From Hormiphora californensis (taxonomy: Eukaryota; Ctenophora; Tentaculata; Cydippida; Pleurobrachiidae): 64,000 nt of DNA. Shown here in pieces: positions 12,836 through 26,832 of this stretch (position 1 is its first letter; each line of letters begins with the position of its first letter). Both the position numbers and the translations under genes were made by a program. The stretch lies in assembly GCA_020137815.1 (NCBI GenBank), contig CM035355.1:2896847-2960846 (forward strand). The letters run 5' to 3'. The notes under the pieces are model-generated. The model was not told the DNA's origin. It worked only from the letters and a program-made list of their open reading frames with translations, and did no database searches.

Positions 12836-14021
12836 TCACTGCGCTGGCAACCAAAGGTGGCCCCCCCCCCCCCCCCCAAAAATTTTTTCCCGAAAAAGTG
12901 GGCCCTTTGCCAACAGCGTAGATATAACTTTTTGAAGTTTTGCCCTTTTTGGCCTTTTCGACCCCTCCTAACTCAGGAAAACCCCAGATGCTAGGGGCTA
13001 AAAAAAATTGGGTATAAAAACTTCCAATAGACCTCTACTGATGGTAAAAAATTTTAAGTAATAACCATTCCCGGGCGCAAATTTTTGACAAAACCCCCCC
13101 CCCAAAAAAATCATTTGGGGGATAGGTATATAAAAATAATATAAGATTGGGCGTTTCCCGTGTAAAATTTTAGCCCGAAACCCTACTATAAAAGACTTAA
13201 CCAAGTTTTTTATCCCTTAGGAAAACTTCGGGGAATCTTGTTAAGGTTTCGAGTGAAATGTCCCTTGACGACCGTAATGAGTCCAAAAATACGTCATTGA
13301 AAAAATCTCAGACCCCAAATATTTTCAACCCTCAACAAACCCCCCCAAAAATGTATTTTCCCATTCCTGTTTTACGGGAAAAACGTTAGTGGGGAAATTG
13401 TTGAATTTCAATTTTTTTTTTGGCGTTTTTTTCCCCTTGTCTTTTTTTGGGCCTTAAAAAAAAAAAAAAAAGCGTCAACTCAAAAAAGTGAATAAAAAAC
13501 CCCCATAAAAAAATCACTTTCGGCAATAACTCAAATTTTTTTTTGCTAAAATGGCCTTTAAAACTTTTCACACCCCCTTTTTTTGTGCTTCATTGGCCAA
13601 AAGTCTGTTAATTGTTTTCGTTTTTCGTGACGTCAAAGTGTGACGTACGAGTCAAAACGACGCGAATTTCAAAAATTTTTCCCAAAAATCAAAAGTCCTA
13701 CAAGCCCAGGATACATTTGAATTACATTTGAACACTTTAGTTGACAATTAGCTTAGTTGTTTGAGGTCATAAATGACCTCAAACGACCAAAAAAAAGAGT
13801 ACAAATTTAGAGCAAAAACTAATTGAAATTAGTTCGCCAGAAAGGTGGCCCATTTCGAACTTACTCCTTCATTTCCGTCACCTTTTAGTTGAAGGCGGAA
13901 AAGTTTATGGATACCTCAATGTCTTTGAAGCCTCAACTCAAAGGTGAAGGAAATGAAGGAGTAAGTTCGAAATGGGCCACCTTTCTGGCGAACTAATTTC
14001 AATTAGTTTTTGCTCTAAATT
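12836..14021. mobile_element. Dispersed repeat, copy 2, ending in a 218-bp hairpin
   Basis: It starts CACTGCGCTGGCAA and ends GCTCTAAATT. It matches 61233-63987 in the same order over its whole length but is shorter and noisy. Comparison with the insertion-free version at 11170-11205 places its borders between CCTCTTATCATAT and GTATTATGCAT, which supports mobility. It has no ORF, so it is non-autonomous. It carries TGACGTCA-like motifs at about 13625-13660. The superfamily is not recognised. Confidence 0.6.
13804..14021. mobile_element. 218-bp hairpin (MITE-like end), copy 1
   Basis: Inverted arms of roughly 90 bp begin AATTTAGAGCAAAAACT and end in its reverse complement, around a loop rich in CTCAACT/AGTTGAAG. 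The same 218-bp structure occurs at 63770-63987, with identical length. It may be the hairpin terminus of the larger repeat or a MITE fixed inside it. Confidence 0.75.
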
Positions 14022-14150
14022 GTATTATGCATAATTAATAATGTGTGGTGTTGTATGGGGCCTAACAATATCTCTCTTATAACTCATCTATATTGTGGGT
14101 ATAATAATCATACGAGTCTCAATCTTATGAGGTGGGTGCAAGCAGGGAGA

Positions 14151-14151
14151 G

Positions 14152-14240
<89 letters not shown>
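14151..14240. repeat. (GA)n microsatellite
   Basis: About 90 bp of nearly perfect GA dinucleotides. A noisy counterpart at about 11300-11560 belongs to the probable duplicated haplotype. Confidence 0.95.
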
Positions 14241-14244
<4 letters not shown>

Positions 14245-14850
14245 AGAGAGGGAGAGAGAGAGATCACTATCACTCATCAGTTGATAACATGGGGGCATAA
14301 TAGAGATACCGAGAGATAAAAGGAGAGGGTAGTAAGAAGTAATAAACTTTCAAGTAAATGAGAATGTTGCAAAGAGAATATGAAACTGAAATTGTTAATG
14401 CCTGGTTTGCTGCATGGGTGTGTGCAGGGAGGTCCGAGGGGGTGTCACATACAAAAAATAGCGTTCCCCCAAGCATTATTTTGTTTGTCGAATTTCGGGG
14501 GTTTTTGGGCTCTTTAGCTCACCATCTTACACTGCAGCAGCTGGAAGGGGTTGTTATACCATGTGGTGTCCCATTATTCCCCTATAATAGGGGAATAATA
14601 GGACCACATGGAACATTTGGAACTCCAAATTTGGCTTTAAAAAACTAACTTCGACTAGGTTTACCCGTTGCTGGTTATATTTTGTTTTCGCTTGCCCAAA
14701 AACTTATGAGATAAACAGTTAACTATTGGTTATCATATCAAATCGTCGTGAATCAGTTTCAATCCACAAATTACTGTCTGGATAAAGCCACTAATTAGTG
14801 GAAACCTTTGCTTTCGTCTCTCTCACTCTCTCTCTATCTCTCTCTCTCTC

Positions 14851-17800
14851 GGTCCACTACACGCACCACTCCCACATGGGGCCGTAAGGTCCCATGTGGA
14901 AACAGGGTTAAATCCCCCGAGCCCGGATCCTGTTGGATCTGAGGGCCCGGAGGGCCTGCGGAGTAAAGGTAGGTAGAACAATGTACATATGGGTAGGTAG
15001 AACAATGTACATATAGGTTAAGGTAAGGAAAAATTAAAATAAAATAGGGGAAGTAAAGCTCATGGTGGCGGAGCAAAAGACCTCCTAAACTATCTGGAAA
15101 GAAGCCCAATCTGCTGCAATGAAGCCTAAGGAGAGTCAACCTATCAGGAACAGAAGAAGCGAACCATCTGAATCTAAGGCAGCCTAAAACAAGCAGGAAC
15201 GGGTTTAAAAAAATAATTAAGTGGGTACAAATACAGGAGGATGCTTACATGTCGAGAACTTTCCGGAGCGTGTTCATCGAGTTAAACAGGACCGACTTCT
15301 GGAGCTGAGAGGTGTATATCTGGCGGGTTATAGCAGACAGGTACTTCTCCAGTCGGGGGCTTACTCCACCAAGAGCTCCGATCACGATGGGGATGACCGT
15401 TACCTTTTTGAGTTCCCAGATTCTCGTGATCTCCCTCCGTAATTCCTGGTACTTCTCGATCTTCTCCACCTCCCTGTCCGAGACTATCCTGTCTTTCGGA
15501 ACGGCAACATCAATGAGAAGTGCCTCTTTCTTTCTTTTGTCCAAAAGAACCAAGTCGGGCTTGCAGGCCTCGATGGGGTTGTCTGTTTGTATGTGGAAGT
15601 CCCAGAGTATCTTATAGTTGTCGTTTTCCAGTACTTTTTCTGCGTAATGGCTCCACCACTTGGACTCTGCGGGGAATCCAAGGTCTCTACACATTCCCCA
15701 GTGTAGTGCAGCAGCTACTCGATCATGACGCAGTTTGTAGTCTCCATTGGCTAGTTTCGTGCATCCGTTGAGGATGTGTTCGACTGACTCATTGTGTTGG
15801 TTGCAGATACGGCATTTCTCTGTCATTCCGGTTTCTTTCTGTATGGCAGCTCTCAACCAGTTCGTGCGAGTGGCTTGATCCTGGGCAGCAAATACATCGG
15901 CTTCGGTGTATCTGCTGAGGCTCTCTTTGTTGAGCCAGGCCCAGGTCGCGTCAGGGTCGCAGCCCCCCTTCTTCAAGCTGCGTCAAGAATCTTCCATGTA
16001 ACACTTTGCTCTTCCATTTCTCCATCAGCTCCGCTTCCAATCTTTCCTTGAGAGCTTCTGCATTCTCTGGGGGCGTGTTCATCATGTTCTCTCTCTGCAT
16101 CGCTGCGTGGAGTGCACGTAACTTAGGGTCTGTGGTGTTGTTGAAGAAACGTCACTAGTCCTGTTTCCTCCTTTACTATGACGTCTTCAATCCGCTGGAG
16201 GCCCCTTCCTCCCAGCTTCCTATTTACGTACAATCGATCAATGTCGCTGTTACTCTTGATGAACCCTCTTCTCAGGATCTTTCTAGTAATCATGTCTAAT
16301 CCTTTGGCCTCAGCAGTGGTCCAGTCCAGTATCCCAGCACCGTAACGGATCACTGGTATCGCCCAGGTGTTGATCGCAGTGACAAGGTTCTTGCTATTCA
16401 GGCTCGAAGCTATTAGTCTTTTAATTCTTCTGATGTATTCAGATCTGACCTTCGTCTTCATCTCTTGGTGCAGGATATAGTCAACCTCCAGGATGCCGAG
16501 GTATTTATATCCACCATCTTCCACTTCCGGGATTGTATCTCCACTGGGTAGTTCGATACCTTGCATCTGTTGTCTGACCCCGTCAACAATGTCAATTGAT
16601 CCACATTTAGCTATGCCAAAAGACATGTTGATATCGGTACTGAACTTCTCAGTAACTTCCAGAAGATGTTGGAGGTCTTCTCTTGGCAGGTGAGTAGAAC
16701 TTCGCTCCTAATAAAAGGCTGCAATAAAAGGCTGCAGAAAAAGGCTGCAATAAAAGGCTGCAATAAAAGGCTGCAATAAAAGGCTGCAATAAAAGGCTGC
16801 AATAAAAGGCTGCAATAAAAGGCTGCAAGGGATCACGTATCCAACCAGACTAAAGCGGGGGATAGACCGAATCGTCCTACCCTAATAGTGTTTCGTATCA
16901 CGTATCGGCTGTAGAGAGACCGAATCACCATCCCCTAATTATAGTGATTCGTGTCACGTATCCAACTAGACCATATGCGATAGAGACCGAGATAGAGAGC
17001 GAGTACGAATGAGAACTGAGAGAGTGAAAAATCAGAATCACGGTATGGTATCACGTACCATGGTATCCTCTAATGAAAAGCGGTTACCAATTGACAATGA
17101 GACCTCATCGGTCCCGATACGTGATTCTCTACCGCTATGTATTCTCCATTAGTCTTTCCGTATCGATCCACGATTCAGTAGAGGTAGTCAGTAACTACTG
17201 AGAGTGTTGGTCTAATGAGGTAGCTACCTACCGGTACGATAGATCCATTGATTGAGCGTGTAGCACAATGACAGGTGAACCACCCAACCACTTGGTTCAC
17301 CTATCATAGTATTATGTGTGATTCCGCTCTACTGAATTGTGTACATAAAGACTATTGGCGAATAACGGTAGAAAATCAGTAATCACGTATTGGCACCGAT
17401 TAGGTGAAATTATAGGTAACCGCCTTTCATTTAATTAACCAACACTCTCAGTAGTTACTGACTACCTCTACTGAATCGTTGATCGATACGGAAAGACTAA
17501 TGGAGAATACATAGCGGTAGAGAATCACGTATCGGGACCGATGAGGTCTCATTGTCAATTGGTAACCGCTTTTCATTAGAGGATACCATGGTACGTGATA
17601 CCATACCGTGATTCTGATTTTTCACTCTCTCAGTTCTCACTCGTACTCGCTCTCTATCTCGGTCTCTATCGCATATGGTCTAGTTGGATACGTGACACGA
17701 ATCACTATAATTAGGGGATGGTGATTCGGTCTCTCTACAGCCGATACGTGATACGAAACACTATTAGGGTAGGACGATTCGGTCTATTCCCCGCTTTAGT

Positions 17801-18642
17801 CTGGTTAGATACGTGATCCCTTGCAGCCTTTTATTGCAGCCTTTTATTGCAGCCTTTTTCTGCAGCCTTTTATTGCAGCCTTTTATTGCAGCCTTTTATT
17901 GCAGCCTTTTATTGCAGCCTTTTTCTGCAGCCTTTTATTGCAGCCTTTTATTAGGAGCGAAGTTCTACTCACCTGCCCTTCTCTTGAACTTGAGTAAAGT
18001 TTCAAGTCGTCCATGTAGAGCCTATGATTAATGTTGATCACTTCTTCTTCCTCTTGTGTGTCTGGTGCGGATATGGTGTAGCCTCTTCCTTCGGCAGTTA
18101 GGAGCATGGACAGGGGGATTAGTCCGATAATGAAATGTATCGGGGAGACAGAGTCTCCTTGGAAGAGGCCTCTCTTGATATGTACTTTGCCTAAGGTGGA
18201 GCCGGACTGTACTAAATTGACTCTGCACTGCTGGAACGATGCTTGGAACAGTCTTATTATCTGGGGGTGTACTTTCAGCATTTCCATTGTCTTCAGGATC
18301 CAAGAGTGGGGGATGGAATCGTATGCCTTCTGATAGTCTATGAAGGCCATGTGTAGCTCAGTTTTGTTGCGCTTGCAGTGGCGAAGGATTAATTTGTCAA
18401 TCGCTAACTGTTCTTTACACCCTCTGCTCTTCTTGCGGCACCCCTTCTGCTCCTCAGGGAATAAACTGTTTACATCCAGGTGCTCGTAAATGTCCTCTGA
18501 TAAGATTCCTGTATACAACTTCCAAAGGTTTGGGAGGCAGGTGATGGGTCTAAAATTCCCCGGGTTGGACATTCCCTTCTTGGGGTCTTTGATCAGGAGG
18601 AATGTTCTACCTTCAGTCATCCACTCTGGGACCTGACTTGTA
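14851..18642 (-). pseudogene. 5'-truncated LINE with reverse transcriptase and restriction-like endonuclease
   Basis: Minus-strand remnant of a non-LTR retrotransposon of the R2/R4/NeSL type, which reverse-transcribes its RNA at a nick made by its own endonuclease. The reverse transcriptase part (18620-17986) shows FRPITCLPNLWKL, AFIDYQKAYDS, GLFQGDSVSP and the catalytic YMDDLK. The thumb region continues at 16676-16123. The C-terminal part (15976-15245) has a CCHC finger, CRICNQHNESVEHILNGC, and the nuclease-like KPDLVLLDK...LIDVAVP. The frame is broken at about 16130 and again at a G run near 15970, and a 1.3-kb element interrupts it just after the YMDD motif. The 5' part is missing. Both flanks are (TC)n, suggesting insertion into a microsatellite. 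The 3' non-coding part extends to about 14851. Not functional. Confidence 0.85.
16685..17977. mobile_element. Foldback transposon inside the LINE reverse transcriptase
   Basis: A 1,293-bp element with near-perfect inverted arms of about 530 bp (16685-17210 and 17439-17977) around a 228-bp loop. Its ends are GGCAGGTGAG and CTCACCTGCC, flanked by the 8-bp duplication CTTCTCTT (16677-16684 and 17978-17985). Removing the element and one duplication restores the reading through the LINE ORF, which confirms the borders. Near each end lies a tandem array of about ten 13-bp units (AATAAAAGGCTGC). The arms repeat TCACGTATC-type motifs roughly every 60 bp, possibly transposase sites. There is no coding capacity. 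An 8-bp duplication fits hAT-like enzymes, but the superfamily is unproven. Confidence 0.9.
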
Positions 18643-18676
18643 GTGAGGCTGTCTGTCTCTCTCTTTCTCTCTCTCT

Positions 18677-18708
<32 letters not shown>

Positions 18709-18712
18709 CCCC
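18643..18712. repeat. (TC)n tract at the truncated 5' end of the LINE
   Basis: About 60 bp of TC repeats abutting the point where the minus-strand LINE stops. A similar TC tract (14816-14850) borders its 3' end, so the element appears to sit within a TC microsatellite. Confidence 0.85.
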
Positions 18713-21475
<2,763 letters not shown>

Positions 21476-21970
21476 CCTCACTCTTTCCCGTGCTTGTATA
21501 GTAATCGTAGCAGCGTTATTATATCCGTGGCCCTCTCTCTTCCCCTATTAAAAAATATGCTCACTTGCCTCACCCTCCCTCTGTCTACTTTTGCTTTATC
21601 ACCTGTAGTTAGCACATTCCTCTATACATTTCCCAGCTAGCTCTCCTATTTTCACATTTGTACAGTACTATAATGAGAGTTTATAATACCCCCCCCCCCC
21701 CCATTATATATCACTCGTTTTTTCAATATTTATGTCTCGACATTATATAAAGCTTTAAACAGCTTTGTTCTCTAATCCCTTGCTTCTTATAACAATAGCT
21801 TTACTGGGCAATGCAGTTTCCTGTATTACTGTATTACTGTGCAGCCTGAAGGTTGAAATTTATGTTGGTATTTATTATTTGTCTTAACAAATTTGGGGTG
21901 AACGTGGTGTCTATTATAGTGGTTAAACATGCCACACTATTTCACCCTGCCGTCTGTTATAGGAGAGGAT

Positions 21971-24900
21971 ATGAGCACGAATTACTATGAAGAGAAATTG
22001 GAGGAACTAAACAAACGCCACTACGCTCTTATCGAGGAACTGGGGGTGAGGTAAGATATCTGGTTGAGAATACAAAAATTCAGAACTACACCGATGTAGT
22101 CTCTACTCAAGTTTCATACAAATTAAAAGTTCTGATCTTTCTGTCAGGCCAATGCTCTGACAATGATCTTTAGTCTCTCTCCTCAGTTCTGCTCTTATCA
22201 AGTACTGCAGACTAGGAGACCCATCGAGTCTTGTGGGTCTCCTTGTGTCCAATATCAATTATTTGTAGGCATACAGATGAGCTGCAGACGTTGCGTAACG
22301 ATTACGAGGTGTTGTTAGAGTTGGCGGTAAAGGAGAAGGAGAAGGAGATGAGGAACACCATTATAGAGGATAGTGAGTTGGAGGATCTAGCAGGTACTAG
22401 ATATTAACATGTACTACAACTGTTTACTGTGAACATGGGACTTGTCACCCAAAATATAATTGTTTTACAGTCGGACCCCGATTTAACGGCACCCTCGGGG
22501 GAAAGGGTTTTGTCCGTTAAATCGGGGTGTCCGTTAAATCGGGGTAGAGCATATTTGGCCCATAAAACCCTATTTTTGTCCAAAATGCTAAAACACCTCT
22601 AAGTGTTAAATGCAATGTCCATGTATTGATTACATGATCATTTCTGATTAGAAAAAGAAAGTAATTTCAAAATAATTTTAAAATAAGTTATAAAAATTGT
22701 CTAAGGTACTGTATCAACCACGTCCGAATCGTTTATCGAATCAGTGCATCTTATCGCTAATCGCATGTCTTGCTGCTAATTAGACGAACCGATACGTGAT
22801 ACCATGCCGAATCGGGGCACTTTAAGCGGGGTGAGGAAGAATTTGAATTTCAAAATATATTTTTCTCTGAAAATTCATGGGGAGCACCGATCAAAGCATT
22901 GACAATCATTCTGTAAAATTTTGCTAAAAAAGTTATGAAAATTTTTCAAAGGTATATCAACCACGTCCGAATCGTGTTTCGAATCAGTGCATCTTATCGC
23001 ACGTCCTGTCGCTAATTAGACGGTTCGAAACGAACCGATACGTGATCCCCATGAGGCCAGTTTAACAAGCGTCAAAATTGCGATTCGATGGGCCTCATGG
23101 GGATCACATATCTGTTCGTTTCGAACTGTCTAATTACCGGCAAGACATGCAACAAGATGCACCGATTCGAAACACGATTCGGACGTGGTTTTTCAAAAAA
23201 TTTCAAAAAAAATTCGAAAAAAAAATTTCAAAAAAAAATTTCAAAAAATTTTGGGGGAAATTTATCCTGCCGTTAAATCGGGGTGCCGCTAAATCGGGGG
23301 CCGTTAAATCGGGGTCCGACTGTAATTGGTTAATTAAACTTATACACCATGGCTCATGGGGCTTAGTCAAGTTTTATTACACCTACAATTGTGGTTTTGC
23401 GAATGTGAAACTTACGGAAAAAGTGACAATATCCCCCCACAGGTCAAGTAGAAGAGTTGTCTGAGGAGCTGAAAAGAAAGAACAGGAGAGTTAACGAGTT
23501 GGACTTGATAGTTTCAGCATTGCGAGATGAAACGGCCATCCTGAGACAACAAGCAACACCCCAGACACCGCCTACCATACTAATTGAGGATCCCGATGGG
23601 TAGGAAAAATAACTTTCTTTTTTCTCGGAACAAACTCTTTTTTCTCGGAACAATCATGTAGAACTCCCCAGTCTCCTTCCCCTACTAAAACACTCCTATT
23701 CAATACTTCAACCTTCTTCGTTGAGGTTGTCTCAACCCGATAACCCCTCACCATGTGTGCTCTACACCACAGAGAGCAGAGGTGTCCGGATTGTGACGAC
23801 AAAGATCGGGTTATTGGTAAGCTACGGGAGGCTTCTAATGGGTCAGGTGATGATGATAGTGATTCGTGGAGAGATGAGAGAACTGAGTTGATGCAGCAGG
23901 TGGAACATCTCAAGTTGGAGAGGGACGAGGCTAAACAGATGGTATAATAATTGTCACTTTTAGTATTCATTTCAATTGATGTCTAACTATTAGCTGGGAG
24001 AGATATTTCATGGCCCTGCAATTTACTCATTCTTGACCATTACGAAAAATCTGATGGTAACCACTAACTAACTTCCCCAGGCCACCGCCCAGACTAAATC
24101 GTTCCACAATAGTCTATGTGAGAAGATGGGGGATGTGAGTAAGACGATATGTGAGCTGAGGGGTGCTAGGGAGGCGATACGGGGAGATCTGCACAGGATG
24201 AGGGTCGAGATGGAGCAATACTCGGCAGAAATCAGTGGAACCCTGTCACTTCGGGGAGGAGAGGTTGCTCCTTCATCAAACATTTCATCACAAAATCATC
24301 ATCAGGTATATTATACATGATATATCCTTGCGGTGAGCCTGAGAGTAGTTTTGAGCGCCTACCTCCAGTTCTAGTTGAACATGTGGTGAGAAAACTACTC
24401 TCGGGCACCCCTTTATATTTCGTGCTTGATTCTGGTAATCTGGTAGAAATTAGGGAACCTGGGAACAATTATAAGTTTAACAGTCGCTGTAGTAATGTGT
24501 TTACCAGGTCCAAGGTCCAAACAACGATAACCAGGCCTCTAACGGGACAAATCAGAACGGATCATCCTCACCTGCTGAACTGTCGATGAAAGACAAGGAG
24601 ATATTCGAGCTGAAAGTGAAGATGCAAGATCAACAGCAGAAGCTGCTCCACATGACAAAGAGGTTGAAGGAGGCGAGGGAGGTACTTCCCGTCACCATAC
24701 CCAGTATCGAGGGAGTGGAGGGTCCGGAGAGGGAGAAAAAGGTAGGCATTAGAATAGATGCCCCTTTTACCTTAACATAGTAACGGCCCCTAGTATCGGC
24801 CCTTAGTAACGGCCCCTACGGCCTACTACTAGGGGCCCCTAGTAACGGCCCCTAGTAACGGCCCCTAGCAACGGCCCTTAGTAACGACTCCCCCTCCAGT

Positions 24901-25616
24901 TGTTAGAGATGGTCCAACAGAGGGACACAGAGCTGCACCAAGCTCGGAGGATCCACGGTCAGAACCTGGCCACTATCAAGAGGAGACACGACAAGGCACA
25001 GGCAGCAATGCAGGATAGGGTGGAGAAACTGGAGATGACAATTCAACAAATACTTAGCAACAAGTAAGGAATTTACAACTCCTAGATTACCCCCTATCTT
25101 TTTAGTTTAGATAAGTTTAAACTAACTGGAAATGTAACAATTTCGTACAAATATTGAGTTTATTGTAGCAATGCTTTGCAGGACGGATTCAGCCGAAACA
25201 AGGAGGAGAGCTAAAAGTATGATTTTACCTCAGACACCAGGACAACACTCTCCACAGGTACAGCTCATCTAGTTACCATAGCAACCACTAAACTAGTATC
25301 TAGTTACCATAGCAACCACTAAACTAGCGTATATCTGAAAACAATATAACATTCCAGTCCTGTAATGACTAGTATCTGGCTCTGTACTGGGTAAGAAGAA
25401 GCTTTCGCTGAATCTTTGTGAGGGGTTGTATGCTGAACTATTGGGAGCTAACACATTCTTGCTGTCTCTCCACAGACCCTGCTAATGTCACTGTTTACTG
25501 AATTCTCTTCACAATTGTTTGCTGTGTCAAATGATGCGAATGTACTTCTCAAAATGTATTTGTGGGAAATAAAATGCTTCTCGTACTTTTTAAATCATAC
25601 CTTTACTCAAGTGTGA
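21971..25616 (+). CDS. Coiled-coil protein, nine exons, 456 residues
   Basis: Function not recognised. Exons: 21971-22050, 22269-22393, 23443-23599, 23773-23941, 24081-24305, 24508-24741, 24900-25063, 25182-25257, 25476-25616. All have GT-AG borders and consistent phase. The product is mostly charged helix: YYEEKLEELNKRHYALIEEL, then VEELSEELKRKNRRVNELD, LMQQVEHLKLERDEAKQM and KEIFELKVKMQDQQQKLL. This is a predicted long coiled coil with polar linkers (PQTPPT, acidic GSGDDDSDSW) and a short CPDCDDKD motif. No signal peptide or membrane segment is seen, so it is probably cytoplasmic or cytoskeletal. The last exon contains an AATAAA at about 25568, so the true 3' end may differ. An upstream leader exon is likely, because TTATAG precedes the first exon. 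Intron 1 holds a 23-bp micro-insertion; intron 2 holds a pogo-like MITE. Confidence 0.8.
22141..22163. mobile_element. 23-bp micro-MITE, CTGTCAG family
   Basis: The insert begins CTGTCAGG and ends CTCTGACAA, so it is little more than two joined inverted ends. It is flanked by a perfect 8-bp duplication, TGATCTTT (22133-22140 and 22164-22171). Longer relatives with the same ends occur at 57261-57350 and 42462-42533. It sits in intron 1 of the coiled-coil gene. Confidence 0.75.
22468..23322. mobile_element. Pogo/Tigger-like MITE
   Basis: An 855-bp non-coding element with ends CAGTCGGACCCCGATTTA and its reverse complement, flanked by the TA dinucleotide expected for Tc1/mariner-pogo insertion (22466-22467 and 23323-23324). 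The motif TTAAATCGGGG is repeated near both ends. Long internal inverted segments (around 22960-23060 and 23080-23190) carry CCGATACGTGAT, a motif also frequent in the foldback element at 16.7-18.0 kb. Located in intron 2 of the coiled-coil gene. Confidence 0.85.
24780..24890. repeat. Short-unit minisatellite filling an intron
   Basis: About seven imperfect copies of a 13-15 bp unit (AGTAACGGCCCCT) make up most of the intron before the exon starting at 24900 and end just before its CCCCCTCCAG acceptor. Confidence 0.85.
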
Positions 25617-25789
25617 GGCTCTGAGATCTCAATTATAAACATGGCTAGTTGTAGTACTTCACATTTTTAACACCCTGTACATGTTTCAGGATCAGGAGAG
25701 TTATATAATTGTCCAGCAGTGCTTCTCTCGAATGAATCAACGTGACACAGCCGCTGCCCTCTTCAAATATGAGGTTTAGCTTGGTAACC

Positions 25790-25893
25790 ATGGCAACCAG
25801 AGGATCTCGTCTCCATAGCAACCAGGCCATCTCGTCTCCATAGCAACCAGGCCATCTCGTCTCCATAGCAACCAGGCCATCTCGTCTCCATAG
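25790..25893. repeat. 25-bp tandem repeat
   Basis: Four to five copies of a unit containing CCATAGCAACCAGGCCATC, downstream of the coiled-coil gene. Confidence 0.9.
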
Positions 25894-25899
25894 CAACAT

Positions 25900-26766
25900 T
25901 CAATAATGAAGAATCCCATGGAGACAAGTTAAAGGAGATTACAATTTACATGATTTGGAGTTATAGAACTTTAGTTTGTGGCAGTTTGCTAGGGACCAGA
26001 ATTTGCAAAGAAAATGTTAGTTGAGGTTGACTAAGAGTTTGATTGACGCCACAATGTGAAGACAATTTATTGCACGGATTTTGGACAAACACTTGAAAAA
26101 AACGCTTTTTAATTGATTTTATTCCAAAAAGGAAGATTTGCTTTTTCAATTTGTACTTTAACTAGAGAGGCTACCAACATATCAGATTGGTGGTCTTCTC
26201 TAACTTTGGCCTTGAAGGGAAGTGGGAGCTGGAAAGTATACCTCTCAGCCATCAAGGGCCGCCTCACTGACAGTTCCATTTAGAGATTGGGTTGGTGCCG
26301 GCCTCCAGACAGATGTACCAGGTGATCGGGATGGGTCAATAGTACATCTGTACCTGACCCAGATCTGTCATGAGCGGTGATCTGGGGGTCCCAGTGTGAC
26401 AGCCTTGTCACACAGTCACACACTAATTGATTGTCATGTGTGTAGGGCGCGCAGACAACAAACTGAACTAATGACCCCTGTTTTGGCGCGCGTACACAGA
26501 CCGTGGGAATTTAAATCACGCATTTCTCAAAATCGTGTGATCTGTTTACTTTAATTGGCGTGTCTCCAAAACTCATCTTCCACATGATTTGACAATTATG
26601 CATTTCTCTTTCTCGCTCATAATGAGCCCCCTGACCGCTATTATAAAAGGTGCTGCGGCAGGTGCTCGGTCGGTAGTCATCTTTTTAAAGGCCTCATCGT
26701 GGGAGATATGTCATACATTAGACTAACAGTGAATACGTTTGAATGGGTACAAGTACAGTACGGAAT

Positions 26767-26832
<66 letters not shown>

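Larger units (their letters stand above)
10980..14800. other. Probable false duplication of one locus (two haplotypes) around a gap
   Basis: The block 10985-11120 (AATAGTACC... TTAGTTCCTCCC) recurs in noisy form at 12665-12785. The block 11205-12130 recurs in cleaner form at 14040-14800, including GTGTGGTGTTGTATGGG, the GA tract, and ATGGAACATTTGGAACTCC. The first version has no insert between these blocks; the second has the 1.2-kb repeat at 12836-14021. The sequence next to the Ns (11270-12164 and 12265-13650) has many homopolymer errors. Most likely two alleles, with and without the insertion, were laid end to end. Confidence 0.7.

Noticed and set aside
12836-14021. Helitron identity for the dispersed repeat (starts near TC, hairpin at the other end)
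   Set aside because: The 3' end lacks the CTRR-T signature, and the hairpin is far longer than in Helitrons.
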